From contig JAZAYU010000087.1 of assembly GCA_038501625.1 (NCBI GenBank), positions 1,232,001 to 1,296,000 on the forward strand: DNA of 64,000 nt. The letters run 5' to 3'. Below the pieces are notes generated by a model that had not been told where the DNA came from, searched no databases, and was given only the letters and a program-made list of their open reading frames with translations. The DNA is from Corbicula japonica (lineage: Eukaryota; Mollusca; Bivalvia; Venerida; Cyrenidae). Each line of letters opens with the position of its first letter. The stretch's first letter is position 1. The position numbers and the translations under genes were made by a program. Positions 44,030-55,312 of this stretch are shown one piece after another.

Positions 44030-44060
44030 AGTGAAATATGCATATCTGTATGGCCACACC
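44030..44060 (+). repeat. Scrap of family B start
   Basis: 'aaaaagtgaaatatgcatat' then 'ggccaca'. Confidence 0.5.
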
Positions 44061-44269
44061 GAGGATACTACCAATCATTTGATTGGATTGTGTTAGTTTT
44101 TTTCAGGTCAAATCTTCTAAAGATTTTCAGGTGACAATAAAATACGTTTTAGTCGATAGTTGGTATATACAAATTTGACTATTTCCCCATCTGTGCCTAG
44201 GAATTAATGGGGTTTTTTTTGGTTGGTAGAAAACATATATTTTTACCGCTGTATATTCTGGCGTAATCT

Positions 44270-44395
44270 TGGCGTAAAGCAAACGGTCTGACATTGCCTT
44301 GGCTTTTATACTGCAAAAAGTTCTCAATTATACAACTCGCTCTTTCATTTTCTCAGAACATAGCAATCCCAGGGACTTGTCTAACTGATATATGT
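44270..44395 (-). pseudogene. Recurring first-exon-like block, copy 2
   Basis: Minus strand: 'aagtccctgggattgctatg', 'ttctgagaaaatgaaagagc', 'gcagtataaaagccaaggca', then ATG opening MSDRLLYAKITPEY. A TATAAAA lies just before the ATG in this copy. Confidence 0.4.
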
Positions 44396-44960
44396 GAACA
44401 TGTTTTCTGCAATTAAAAATTAAGATGTATACGCACGTAAAATAATCTAAACTTCTTGGTTTAAATGTAAGAAATCTGCATCTCTACGATTTAGCTGCAT
44501 TTACAACTGCATCTAAACAACATACTCTCGAAATGCGATTTTTATTGATTTTAAATTCCTTTAGCAATCAAATAATTTTCAATCCATATTTGTTAACGTT
44601 ATTTTATTTTCTGCTATATATCACTTTTTCACTAAAAACACAATGCTCTGATAGTCTGAAAGTACTAAAATACTTAACAACAGCAATCTCCCTCCACTTG
44701 ATTCTTAAGTAGTTAAATATTGATTAACTGTCCTAAGTCAATTATAACCCCCAAAGATTTAGACAAAAAGTAACAAATCGCAGTCTCCGGTCTTTCTTTC
44801 CCAATTGCAGACGGGTGTTTTAATGGCAATTTTATGATAAAATATTTGCAATTTAATGCTTTAGTATAATAATGATATTTGATGGAAGCTATCACAGATA
44901 AATTCTGTCTGTGGCTTCAAGTATGTACTTGATGTCCGTCAAGCCAATTATCGTGTTCTG

Positions 44961-45457
44961 AATATTAAGATGGGTGTTTTCAATATCCCAGACAATATGG
45001 ATTTGGATATTGTTCAATAACCAAAACAAGGATATACTTCCTGATTTTTAATTTTTGTCTTTGTAGTTCTTTATGATGTGCAAGAGTAATATTTTCAGAA
45101 CCCCTTTCAAAATTCTATTCCCTTCTGTTCTACCCATTGATATTCGTAAAGGGTGGTCCCATAATTTTATTTTGGAAACCATACGCCGCTGATAATGGAA
45201 TGGAGTTTATCTGAAAATACTGCATTGAAGGTTTCATGTTCACCCTAATATGCAAACCATCGTTTGGAATGGATCAAAATTGTACTGTTTACTGGTGTAA
45301 ATATTGAGTTGTGCCCAACCGGGCATCGGCGGTGTGGGCTGTTAAATGCATTTCCATTACTGTCCATGAACAGGCTCAATCAAACTGAGCCTGCAATATT
45401 TTCATATACATGTATGTCGTGTTCGTTGACTTTCAAAGTTCCCTTTTTATCTATATG
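44961..45457 (+). mobile_element. Family A transposon, near-complete but diverged
   Basis: 'gggtgttttcaatatcccag', 'cagaacccctttcaaaattc', 'catacgccgctgataatgga', 'gaaggtttcatgttcaccct', 'gaacaggctcaatcaaactg' and 'gactttcaaagttccctttt' occur in family order. Confidence 0.8.
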
Positions 45458-47215
45458 CGCATATATTGGAGTTGTCAATGGTTTCTAAAGTGACGTTAGA
45501 GATAAATATGTTGATGACTGGTTCTTTGAGACGTATAGCGAATTGCCTTGAAGATTATAATATTATAAAAGGTACTGCTGGAAGAATTTTTATTTAGTAA
45601 AAGGAAACAATCAAGATCTATCTCAACCAATCAAAATCGTCAACTCTCATTATTTATATGTCTTTAAATGAAATATAGGCTGTAAAACACTGCCCGACAT
45701 CATTTTTCAAAACAAAACAAGTTAATCGGTTTCATAGCTTATAAATTATTTCGCATTCTGGTATTCACTATCATTGTACGATGCATTTCCAGAGTAAAGA
45801 GAATGTAGGACATCTTTTAGCTTTACAAAATTATTTTCAAATTAGAATCTCTTATTAATAACAGCCATTTATCATACAACCTTGCCAAGTAATTTCCTTT
45901 AAATGAATGTGAAAAAGCAAACTCTCATTAAATCTGCGAGTTTCTACGGGACTCCGGACCAAATCCCGAAAGAAAGGCAGCGGATAGAGGCATATGAAAG
46001 TTTTTCAAAGATAATAGTTCTCTGTAACTGCCATTCTTGAGTCGTGACATTTTACGCTACATATTTTCTAGTTACGTGTTTTTTCGCATCATAATTTATT
46101 ACATGTGGACCAAGATGTGGCAAAGTTTTAGATTGGAGTAAGCTTATCAATGAAACTTGCCATCAGAAGCAAGCGATTTTCAAACATGATTTTCTATAAA
46201 GTGTAAATTTAAGTTCACCAAAAAGCCATTTCTGAGTGTATAATTTGATGCACCTTTCAAATGAGTAAATGAAAACGATTTTTTAAGTGAAATAGGCATA
46301 TAAGGAATAACCACAATCAGAAAACACAGCAATATCTAATCTATCAAAGGAGATAACTTTTCTCAAGCTCTGCTATATTGTAAGATACAAAAACGTTCTG
46401 GCTTGCAACAGGTCAACGGTGACATTAGTATTAACATGTGACTATCTCTTCAGGAACAGGCAGATATAAACTGTTTCAAATATTGACAAACTAATATATA
46501 CTTACAACAATTAATTGACCGATCAAACCAGATACCGCTGGACTATTATTTATTAAATATGGGATCAAAGACAAGAGTTATTAAATTAAATAATGTCTTA
46601 CACAACCTACATGTCTAATACTTACTTGTGTTGGCACGATTATCCTGCAGTGTTTTATGAAATAATATCATTACAAAAAATACTGTACATGTCAAACATA
46701 TCTACTCAACGTTAATTACGATTCAATTAGAAGTTAACATTATCCCATGCTAAGTCACACTTCGTCAAGTTGCACGAGATTAGTGTTAGATAACTTGCTG
46801 ACAGAAAGTTCAATAGCTGATGGCTTTTTCACCAAGTCATTGTTTTGCTCTAGATCATGCTCTCCAACTTAAAAACAGAAATTCTAATTGAAGAAAAAAC
46901 TATATCTAGCATTGATCGAATGAACTTCACTTCTGAATCGATCTCGAAATAAATTACATGTATCTATTTCAGGATGCTTTGATGAGACTCGGTGCTGTTA
47001 CAAATAACGATTTTGAAAGTTGCTAAGAATATTTATGTCCCTTTCTATATTTTGTTTTAATATATCGAATAGTTTCACTATCCTGAGCAGGATAGAAAGC
47101 TGATGTGTAGGCACGTGTTTTCCGTCTCGGACAGGTTCGCTTGATAGTGTCATAGTTTTTGTTACGCGTTTGTATGCTGCTGTGTGCCTAATTGTCAGTT
47201 GGCTGGCTGAGTAGA
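45458..47215. other. Non-coding AT-rich stretch
   Basis: Contains a family B start scrap at 46285-46340 ('agtgaaataggcatataagg', 'cagaaaacacagc') and a block near 46970 ('atttcaggatgctttgatga') that repeats one near 42880. Nothing else classifiable. Confidence 0.45.
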
Positions 47216-47219
47216 AATT

Positions 47220-47400
47220 AACTTGTACAAATTTGTAATTACAATGTTTGGTAAGGCGAGTGTGAGGCTGGCACGACCTAGAGCGTGTTTTAAACTCCAA
47301 GGACAAATAAGTTTTGTTACTGATCGTTCCAAGGCGGTAACCCCCCGGTTTCTCTTTAACTTTTTATATAATTTATTTTATTAAACATAAAACTAAACAA
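47220..47400 (-). mobile_element. Family B dispersed element, inverted diverged copy
   Basis: 'aaggcgagtgtgaggctggc', 'gatcgttccaaggcggtaac' and 'cccccggtttctc' are the reverse complement of the central part of 32968-33265. Confidence 0.6.
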
Positions 47401-47934
47401 CTCAGTCTGCTCATAAATATTTCTGCTTAATATGTAATTTCCAAATTGTTTTTAAAACAGAAAATAATTTATTAAATACTAAATATTATATACATGTACT
47501 GAATATCCCTTTAACATTTTAATGATAATTGTTATAAAATTATGCTTTCCTTTTCCCTCTATTAATTTTGTAAGCGTGGGAAGTAGTGTTTGGTGCATTT
47601 GACATTTCTTCTCATTCAAAGACTGCTGTAGTTGACATGTGCTGATTTAACGTTGTTTTTTTTTCTCTGAGAACATTGTCTCTTTCATAACTTTGCTAAT
47701 ATTTTAATCATAGTATCAGCTATGATACAGTGGTATAGTCAATGGAGAAATTTGAAATTCCCAAGTACCTTGAAGGAGATTTTTCTATAAAACTCCGACA
47801 TTAATATTTTATTGCAACAATTTAATCTGATAAATGCTTACAAACGTGCCAAAACATTCTTAAGCTGATGAGTGGGTTGGAATTATTTCACCAAGAAAAC
47901 TTGTTCTTGTTTGTTCATTTGATAATCTGCTTTA

Positions 47935-48140
47935 AACCCTAGTGGCAAATTGTTTTGCAACTGGCCGTTCAAGGGCGGTAACCCCTCGAATTCTCACTTT
48001 CGTTCATTGTTTGAGGCGTCTTTTTTGAAACTGATCACTACATAACCAGGCTCTCCTTTCTACTTTTTGGCTGTGTGGGGAGGCTGTGTCTGCTTGATGT
48101 GGCCATTCATGATGTGCATATTTCACTTTTTTATTTAAAA
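47935..48140 (-). mobile_element. Family B dispersed element, inverted copy
   Basis: 'ggccgttcaagggcggtaac', 'ccctcgaattctcactttcg', 'ttggctgtgtggggaggctg' and 'tgtgcatatttcactttttt' are the reverse complement of 32968-33145, in the same order. Confidence 0.75.
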
Positions 48141-48189
48141 AGTTATATCACAATTACGTAAAATCTTCCAAAAGGGAAGTCAGTTATAT

Positions 48190-48328
48190 AATTTATAAAT
48201 AATACACACTCTTTACTTTCGAATTTTCGAACACTTGTTCTTTATCCAAAAAAAAATACAGAATTTTTCTTGATAAAGAACAAGTGTTCGAAAATTCGAA
48301 AGTAAAGAGTGTGTATTATTTATAAATT
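48190..48328. mobile_element. Perfect fold-back, 57-bp arms
   Basis: Left arm 48190-48246 and right arm 48272-48328 are exact reverse complements around a 25-base A-rich loop. Both sides are flanked by 'aaaaagttatat' (about 48137 and 48330). No divergence between the arms was found. Confidence 0.93.
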
Positions 48329-48429
48329 AAAAAGTTATATACAATGTCGTAAGTTCTTTCCTTTTTTCGTATTTATTTATTGAAAACAAGTCAAATCAGA
48401 ATAGCTTCAAAATAACGATTATTCCTGAT

Positions 48430-48640
48430 ACTCACGACCACGTACTAACTTATTGTTTCCAAACAGAATATTAAATTCACAAGCAGTGTAAATGAAAACA
48501 GACAGAAATAATTCTACGTCATGTTGAGATTTCTTTTCATAAGAAAGCGCGTCTCGCAGCGAAAGAACTTTACTATGATTTAATTGGCAGCGACGGTCCC
48601 GGGATGAAGTTCAAAACTTACGGGAAACCTTAATCAATTC
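48430..48640 (-). pseudogene. Recurring LSLxDxLSYE block, copy 3
   Basis: Minus-strand peptide LRDALSYEKKSQHDVELF continues SVFIYTACEFNILFGNNK without a stop. It aligns with 38358-38161 (LQDILSYERKSRHDVNLF...FIFIACK). Unrecognised protein. Confidence 0.42.
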
Positions 48641-49224
48641 TGATGTCTGTTTTAACAACAGAAAATCATCATTAAATACTTACAGCTATTGAGCTGTATT
48701 GCCGTGAAAATTACCTGACAACAAAGAGGAAGACGCCGCAATGCGACGAAACCAGGTTTACTTCTTTAATTCTAAGCGCAAAAAGGGGCATACTTATGAC
48801 AAAATACAGTCAAGTGTTATGAAACTATATCATGATAAAGGCTACTGTGATGTAAGGAAACTGAAATCCAATTTTATAACCGGGATGAATAACTTTTTTT
48901 ATAACTCCCAACAATAACAGAAAATTCGTGGGTTGAGTGCAAAAAGTTGAAACTGCCGTCTTTATTTATATACGTTAAAAATTGTTTTCCACGCAAACCA
49001 CCAAGTGGCTTGTACATAACTACTGTTGTATTTTTCATGTATATGAATTTCTTCCAAACTCGAGGCACCTGTTTTCTAAAGCAGAACAGTATTCTCAGAT
49101 CTTTCTATTGTGATGCTGTGCACAAATCCAACCAATCGGATTGCTGAGATCTTAGACAGAGTTTTATGCTTAGTTGTATAACCTTGGGATCTGGATTTTA
49201 ATTTAAATAGTCGACATGCAATCT

Positions 49225-49415
49225 TTCTCGCTATAATTCAGTCTTTCAGACCCAAATAATTTTTTTCCAAAGCTCTGTGTAATGCACGTCAAGTATATCG
49301 TCTGACATTCCTTTCCCTTTTGTATTGAAGGGTTTCAATAATAAATCTGATTATTACATGCCATTTTCTCAGACATAAAGCATAGCTCGGCAATACCGGG
49401 AACTTATTATCGTTT
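49225..49415 (-). pseudogene. Recurring first-exon-like block, copy 3
   Basis: Minus strand: 'aagttcccggtattgccgag', 'tatgtctgagaaaatggcat', then ATG opening MSDDILDVHYTELWKKIIWV followed by a stop. Confidence 0.4.
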
Positions 49416-49627
49416 GTTTATGTGTAATTAGGTCTGGCAATTCAGAAAAAATATTTTTTCTCAATCAGCAATAAACATGTAACGTAATAATATGAATCAT
49501 ATTGTATATTTGGGAAATCAATCAAAACAGAAATATTCTGCAAAACAAACATGTAGGCAATTGCACTGCAAAAATAAAGTATTTAAATAATTTGAGAAAT
49601 ATGTAGCCAGTAACAATATACTGTATA

Positions 49628-50700
49628 TACTTGCACAGATGATGAAGCAGGATGTGTAGATAATCGTGAAGAAAGGATTTCTTCCTGCGACCATTTTTAC
49701 CAGAGTTATGGCCCTTTGTTATATTCATTAATTAAATCTTGTGGCGTCAACTCCTCCAAAACTATAAGGCAGATTTCTTGCGAACTTGCACAGATGATGA
49801 AGCAGGATGTGTAGATGATCGTAAAGAAAGGATTTTTTCCTGCAACCATTTTTACCAGAGTTATGGCCCTTTGTTAATTTCAGTAATTAAATCTTGTGGC
49901 ATCAACTCCTCCAAAACTACAAGGCAGATTTCTTGCAAACTTGCACAGATGATGAAGCAGGATGTGTAGATAATCGTGAAGAAAGGATTTCTTCCTGCGA
50001 CCATTTTTACCAGAGTTATGGCCCTTTGTTATATTCATTAATTAAATCTTGTGGCGTCAACTCCTCCAAAACTATAAGGCAGATTTCTTGCGAACTTGCA
50101 AAGATGATGAAGCAGGATGTGTAGATGATCGTAAAGAAAGGATTTTTTCCTGCGACCATTTTTACCAGAGTTATGGCCCTTTGTTAATTTCAGCAATTAA
50201 ATCTTGTGGCATCAACTCCTCCTAAACTACAGGGCAGATTCCTTGCAAACATGCACAGATGATGAAGCAGGATGTGTAGATGATCGTGAAGAAAGGATTT
50301 TTTCCTGCGACTATTTTTACCAGAGTTATGGCCCTTTGTTTTTCTCAGTAATAATATCTTGTGGCATCAACTCCTCATTTACTTTTGGACAGATTTCTTT
50401 CTAACTTGCACACATGATCAAGATGGCTGGGTAGATGATCATAAAAAAAGATTTTTTTCTGCTGCCATTTTTACCACAGTTATGGCCCTTTGTTTATTTC
50501 ACTTACAAAATTTTGTGGCATCAACTTCACATTTTCTAATTGGCTGATTTCTTTCAAACTTGCACAGATGATTAGACATGATGTGAAGATTGTTGTAAAG
50601 GACATTGTCTTGCAACAATTTTCACCACAGTTATGGCCTTTTGTTTATGTTAGTTATTAAATTTTGTGGCACTTACTCCTCATTTACTAATCATGATCAC
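49628..50700. repeat. 155-bp tandem array, about seven units
   Basis: The word 'gatgatgaagcaggatg' recurs at 49639, 49794, 49949, 50104 and 50259, exactly 155 apart, with diverged units near 50412 and 50566. Each unit includes 'accagagttatggccctttg' and 'atcaactcctcc'. The first four units alternate between two types. The units read open on the plus strand but the frame shifts by two bases per unit, so the 66-76 codon frames are artefacts. Confidence 0.95.
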
Positions 50701-50884
50701 CACATGTTGTTAATACCTGGTACAAAATTTTGTAACAAATGTTATTGCAGCAGTGGGGGCATCAGTGTCCTGTGGACACAGTCTAGTTTTTAATTACAAA
50801 GTAGGAAGAAATGACCAGTCAAGCTGATTGATTCTTGCATCCTTGGAATAAAAATATAATAGCCATTGAAGCATCAACATTTGA

Positions 50885-51055
50885 TATATTCAAGGACAGA
50901 TCCAGATGGGCTTCAGTAGTGTTGCTCGAACACAATTTTGGGGCAGCAATATTTAATTTTCATGGGGATTTTGAACAGAAAATAGAAATTATAATGTAAA
51001 TACACAAAGACTTTTCAAAACAAACCCCCTTAGCATACTTAGAAAGATCCAGACT
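50885..51055. repeat. Dispersed repeat fragment ('cagatccag' family)
   Basis: 'ggacagatccagatgggctt', 'gggcagcaatatttaatttt' and 'catggggattttgaac' match 4020-4200 and 7455-7555. Confidence 0.6.
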
Positions 51056-52110
51056 GACTCCTGGTCTGGTTTGACTGCAGAGACCATATATTGAGCGTTC
51101 GAACTCAGCATCTGCAGCAAGTTAATAACATCCAAGTCCATGTTAATTAACTTACATAATTGTTGTAACTGATGTTAGTCTGTGCTATGCACATCAGAGT
51201 TTGTCGGACAGTTCATATAGTGTTTGTTTTATATAGTTTTATTATGTGCTGACACCCTGTTACAAAAAAACATAATAAAAATATTGTTTAAATAAATGAG
51301 GATAAATATATTTAATATTGCATCTTAGTTTAGTTTCTAGTAAATTCCGCTTGTTTAGCCGCGTTAAAAAATCCCCTGGAATTATATCGGAATCCCCTGG
51401 AATTTTGAACCAAATCCCCTGGAATGATTTCCAGAAATATGGCATGTATGATATACATGTTATATATTTTTAATTAATGCCGTATACCGGTGGTTTTATT
51501 CTGTAACCAACTGCAATGTACATGTAACACATTTATATCATTCTTGCTGTATATTTAATTAATAAGTATATATTAACAATCATACTTTTTTATATTCTAT
51601 AATGCTTAATTGTTTGATGAACTTTTACACTAAAGAACAGGCAATAAATTACCGTCACATTTAACGATGTCCTTGTATTATTTTAACCCAGACACAACTA
51701 GTATACATTTGAGCGATCTGGCAAAACATTCGAATATTGGAAACAAAGATGAGTAAAACCACTGTTCTTGGAATGTATCCAGTTTATTCATTTGTATTGA
51801 ATATTCATTTACATTTTTATGGGTGCTATTTGATACTTTAATTCTCGTCTCATGTTTGGTCACATTAATCATATTTCTCAAGATTTCTGTCAGGTCAAAT
51901 TTTCTACCCAATAATTTCAATGAGAAAATACGCAGGATTAAATAAATGTATGGGACAGATAAAAACGAAGTTTGTTGTACAAAGTTGCTTTTCAAACACA
52001 GAACAGCTTTCTTATCCCAGTTGCATTTTACGTTCGGTCTGGAAGTAAAACGAAAAAACATTGTCTTGTTTTATACCCAACGAACTGCAACGATTTGCAA
52101 GTTGTCTTTC
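51056..52110. other. Non-coding stretch with a short triplicated motif
   Basis: 'aatcccctggaat' occurs three times at 51370-51426, a short direct repeat. The 127-codon minus frame at 51678-52061 has no recognisable domain and a low-complexity composition. Confidence 0.4.
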
Positions 52111-52114
52111 CTGG

Positions 52115-52195
52115 TTTCTAATATTCGACTTTGGCGTTCTCTGTGATAGGCAGGATTTATATTCTAAGATCCCCTGTCAAATTTCACTCCCTTAC
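52115..52195 (+). mobile_element. Family A internal fragment
   Basis: 'ctttggcgttctctgtgata', 'ggcaggatttatattctaag' and 'atcccctgtcaaatttcact'. Confidence 0.7.
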
Positions 52196-52293
52196 GCTTA
52201 CATAAAAGTTCTTAACTGCTTTCAGTAAAATAACCCGTTACCGATGTCATGCAGTGATGATAACGTATATCAGGGCTATCCGATCAACCTTTT

Positions 52294-52312
52294 GGGGGGG
52301 GGGGGGGGGGGG
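52294..52312. repeat. 19-base poly-G tract
   Basis: Uninterrupted G run directly before the tRNA-like head that begins at 52314. Confidence 0.95.
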
Positions 52313-52315
52313 TGC

Positions 52316-52402
52316 CCCGGTTAGCTCAGTTGGTTGCGTCGTCTGAATTGTAGGGCTAGGCGCTGTCGCCATGACTGTGCGAATTCGCTTCCAGGTAGAG
52401 GC
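52316..52402 (+). mobile_element. tRNA-derived SINE head, second copy
   Basis: Box A TAGCTCAGTTGG (52322-52333) is intact. It shares 'gctaggcgctgtcgcc' with 40001-40096. Box B has decayed to 'gcgaattcgcttcc'. Confidence 0.6.
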
Positions 52403-52619
52403 AATATTATTTTAAACTAGTTAACTCGTTAATTTGTTTTGTGAGTATTTTATTGCTGTAATATCCGTGTTCTGTATAGTAATTTTTAATTATTTTTTTT
52501 GCTCTTCTACGAATGGATGTTCTTTGTAATAATATTATAATTGACACATGTGATTTCGTGCATTTCTGTGGAAATTTGGATTTAGATATAACAAAAAAAT
52601 GACATTTCTAGACATTTAC

Positions 52620-52815
52620 GAGTCATTGAGACGGACAAATATTTCTTGCGATGAATCTTCATAATGCACGTCAAGCATATTATCTGACATTGGTTTTTGT
52701 TATATGACATTGGTTTTTGTATTGAAAAGGTTTGATATAATACAATCTGCTCGTCTTATTACATTTTCTGAGACATAAAACATTACTCAGCATTCCTGGG
52801 GACTTAAATAACATT
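52620..52815 (-). pseudogene. Recurring first-exon-like block, copy 4
   Basis: Minus strand: 'aagtccccaggaatgctgag', 'taatgttttatgtctcagaa', then ATG opening MSDNMLDVHYEDSSQEIFVR and a stop four codons later. A 22-base stretch (gacattggtttttgt...) is duplicated next to it. Confidence 0.42.
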
Positions 52816-53395
52816 TCTAAATGAATTTTACTTTGAGTTTGAGCAGTTCTGGTTAATTATGTACACGAACTGCAATATGGATTTAAGAAAATCTATAATT
52901 CCTGCTGACTTAAAGAAACTTCAATCTCGTAGTTTCGTTTCATGGCATTTCGTTCAATGTTAAGTGATTCTACTTTCACTTTGAACCAGGAAGTAAGATT
53001 TCCTTGAATTTCTTGAAAACATTATTTTGACGAATTGGCACTAAACATTGTAGACCAGCACATATTTATTTCAGGTATGAGTTGCTTTGGTATATTGTTC
53101 ATGAATTTCAGAGTTCTCATGCAAACGGTTTTTCTTTTGTTTTAGTATGTGCTTGGTAATTAGAACATGAATTAGACAAAACTGAGCTTGCAAACATTTA
53201 CTACATCCATAGCTAAATACATTTCTTTACTAAAATCTAGGTGACAATAAGTATTTTCCCCAAAATTCATTTTTTTGAAATTTTAGCCTGTTTTCGCCAT
53301 TTGCAATGTTTGCGATACCTTAATATTCTCTTCTCATTATTGTGTGTGACCTTGGGCATCGTTTTTCTTTTGTTTCTTTACTTGTTCATTGTAAT
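52816..53395. other. Non-coding stretch
   Basis: Around 53098-53180 'catgaatttcagagttctca' and 'ttttcttttgttttagtatg' repeat at 59012-59080. Confidence 0.45.
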
Positions 53396-53399
53396 GTCT

Positions 53400-53520
53400 A
53401 TTTTAGCTGGCGTTTGACCTAGTATTTTACCAATGACGTGTTGTAAAAAATACATCAACTAAACTATTTCGATCGGTGGGTATTTAACAGTTGCATCTCA
53501 ATAGTCCGAGTAGATAAACG
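53400..53520. repeat. Dispersed repeat C, short copy
   Basis: 'ttttagctggcgtttgacct', 'accaatgacgtgttgtaaa' and 'ctatttcgatcggtgggtat' resemble 40588-40780. Confidence 0.55.
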
Positions 53521-53744
53521 TCGCCTTTGAATCAAAAATTAAACCGGTCTGCTTTATCGCTCTGTATTTCACTTATCTTTTTAAAAGATACTTCTTGTTT
53601 AAACTGATATTATATTTGTCAATGAACATTCACGGAAACGAAACGATCTTTGTATCACACATTCCACATTTGAATTATGTGTATCATTTTATCATAGTCC
53701 AATTTAACATGAACGAAAAATTAGAAAAAAACTAAACCACTTAA

Positions 53745-53935
53745 ATACAGTTTAACCTGCCTTAGCAGCCACCTGCATTCAGCAACCACCTATCTTAAAC
53801 AGCCATTATAAATATGCCCTAAACTGACATGATGTTCTAATTTTTGCCTGTCTTAAACATCCACCTGTATTAAGCAGCCATTTTCTGTCCCTTTGTGGAT
53901 GCTTTATACAGGTTTGGCTGTATTCTTTTTGCTTG
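53745..53935. repeat. Dispersed repeat E ('cagccacctgcattcagcaa'), copy 1
   Basis: 'cctgccttagcagccacctg', 'cattcagcaaccacctatct', 'taaacagcca', 'atgccctaaactgacatgat'. The second copy is at 56208-56375. Confidence 0.8.
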
Positions 53936-54004
53936 TACTGTTCTAGCAGTGTATTGATTCGTTTCCTTCTCGAAGAGATAATAGCGTGTTAGTTAGATTA
54001 CCAT

Positions 54005-54300
54005 ACTTAATTAATGCCATTGCTTGACGTAAATTAATCACATAAAGGCATATCATAACACTTCGGTAAGTATGGCGATTGTAGAAAATGTAGTCGTTTA
54101 TTTCAAAGTATTTAACGAGCATTATAATTATGTAAACGATTATTATTTAAATTAATGTCATTGCTTGACGAAAGTAATATCTGAAATATTTCACATAAAT
54201 GCATATCATAACAATGCAGTAAGTATTTCAATTGTAGAAAATAAAGTCTTTTATATTTTTTTTTGCTTTAAATGACCATTAAAATTAAGTTAACGCTTAC
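54005..54300. repeat. Tandem duplication of about 150 bp
   Basis: Each copy has 'attaatg.cattgcttgacg', 'cacataaaggcatatcataa' and 'gtaagtat...attgtagaaa'. Confidence 0.75.
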
Positions 54301-54660
54301 ATTCTTCTAATTGATTGATTCCTTATACGTCGTTCATAGTTATGAGCGATCTATTACGCTTAAGATACCGGAAACTTTTACCAAAATCCTCCTGGCGGAC
54401 AGAACCTAGTCAACACGGAAAATGAGAATATTCACGAAGGCACAAATCATAAATTTTCAAACGGCATTTATATTGCGAAATGTTTGCTATTTATAATCAA
54501 TATCAATAAATGTTGTTTTCTTTGGGAGTGTAGAAATGAAGATGAACTCAATAATTAAAATCAATAATTTATTAATGTCAAATGTGCTTCAAAATTAATA
54601 TGTTGCAAAATAGGCATCATTGTGTGCAAATGTTCATTTCATGTTGGTGGATTTCATATA

Positions 54661-55239
54661 GTCCTTTGAAAGTCGTTGAGCACGATAATTATGTAATATA
54701 TTAAAAGTACTTCTAAAATTTCTTTTGTTTTAATATTTCGGCCATTTTAAAGATGGGTGGTTTCGATATCCTAGCCAATAGAGTTTTGGATATTGATCAA
54801 TCACACCAAGGATATATTTCCTCCTTTTTAAATTTTGCATTTGGCTTTGTCTGTGATATGCAGGATTTAAATTCTCAGCAGATCCCCTGTCAAAATTCCA
54901 TTCTGTTTAGTTCCTTCCATTTTCTTGTTTAGGGCAAACCCATTCTTTTATATAGGGACTATACTCCGCTGAACATGGAATGGTGTTAATCTGAATACCG
55001 CTTTGAAGGTTCCATGTTTACCGTCATATGCATTCCATCGGTTAGGGATGGATCAAAATCGTACTGTTTATTGTTGTTAATACTGAGTTGCACTTAACCC
55101 GGGGCTAGGCGGCGTAGGCAGAACTATGCATTTCCATTACTGCCATTGAACAGGCTCAATCAAACCGAGACTGCAATATTTTTAATATTTTCATATTGGT
55201 CTTGTTCGGTGGCTTTCAAAGTTTTCCTTTCATCTATTT
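54661..55239 (+). mobile_element. Family A transposon, full-length-like copy
   Basis: Runs from 'gtcctttgaaagtcgttgag' to 'ggctttcaaagttttccttt' plus 'catctattt'. It covers every family block, including 'gggtggtttcgatatcctag' and 'cggggctaggcggcgtaggc'. No transposase frame. Neither terminal inverted repeats nor a target duplication could be recognised, so its class is unassigned. Confidence 0.85.
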
Positions 55240-55312
55240 CATATTGGGCACCGACGTTGACATTAATAATGGATTTTGGTGATGTCGGGCACAAAAAAAC
55301 AACAACAAAAGC

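Noticed and set aside
49739..50547. Series of 62-76 codon plus-strand frames with similar peptides
   Set aside because: Produced by the 155-bp tandem array; the frame shifts each unit and there is no start context or splice support.
51678..52061. 127-codon minus-strand open frame
   Set aside because: AT-rich composition, no domain, no acceptor/donor pattern that would make it an exon.
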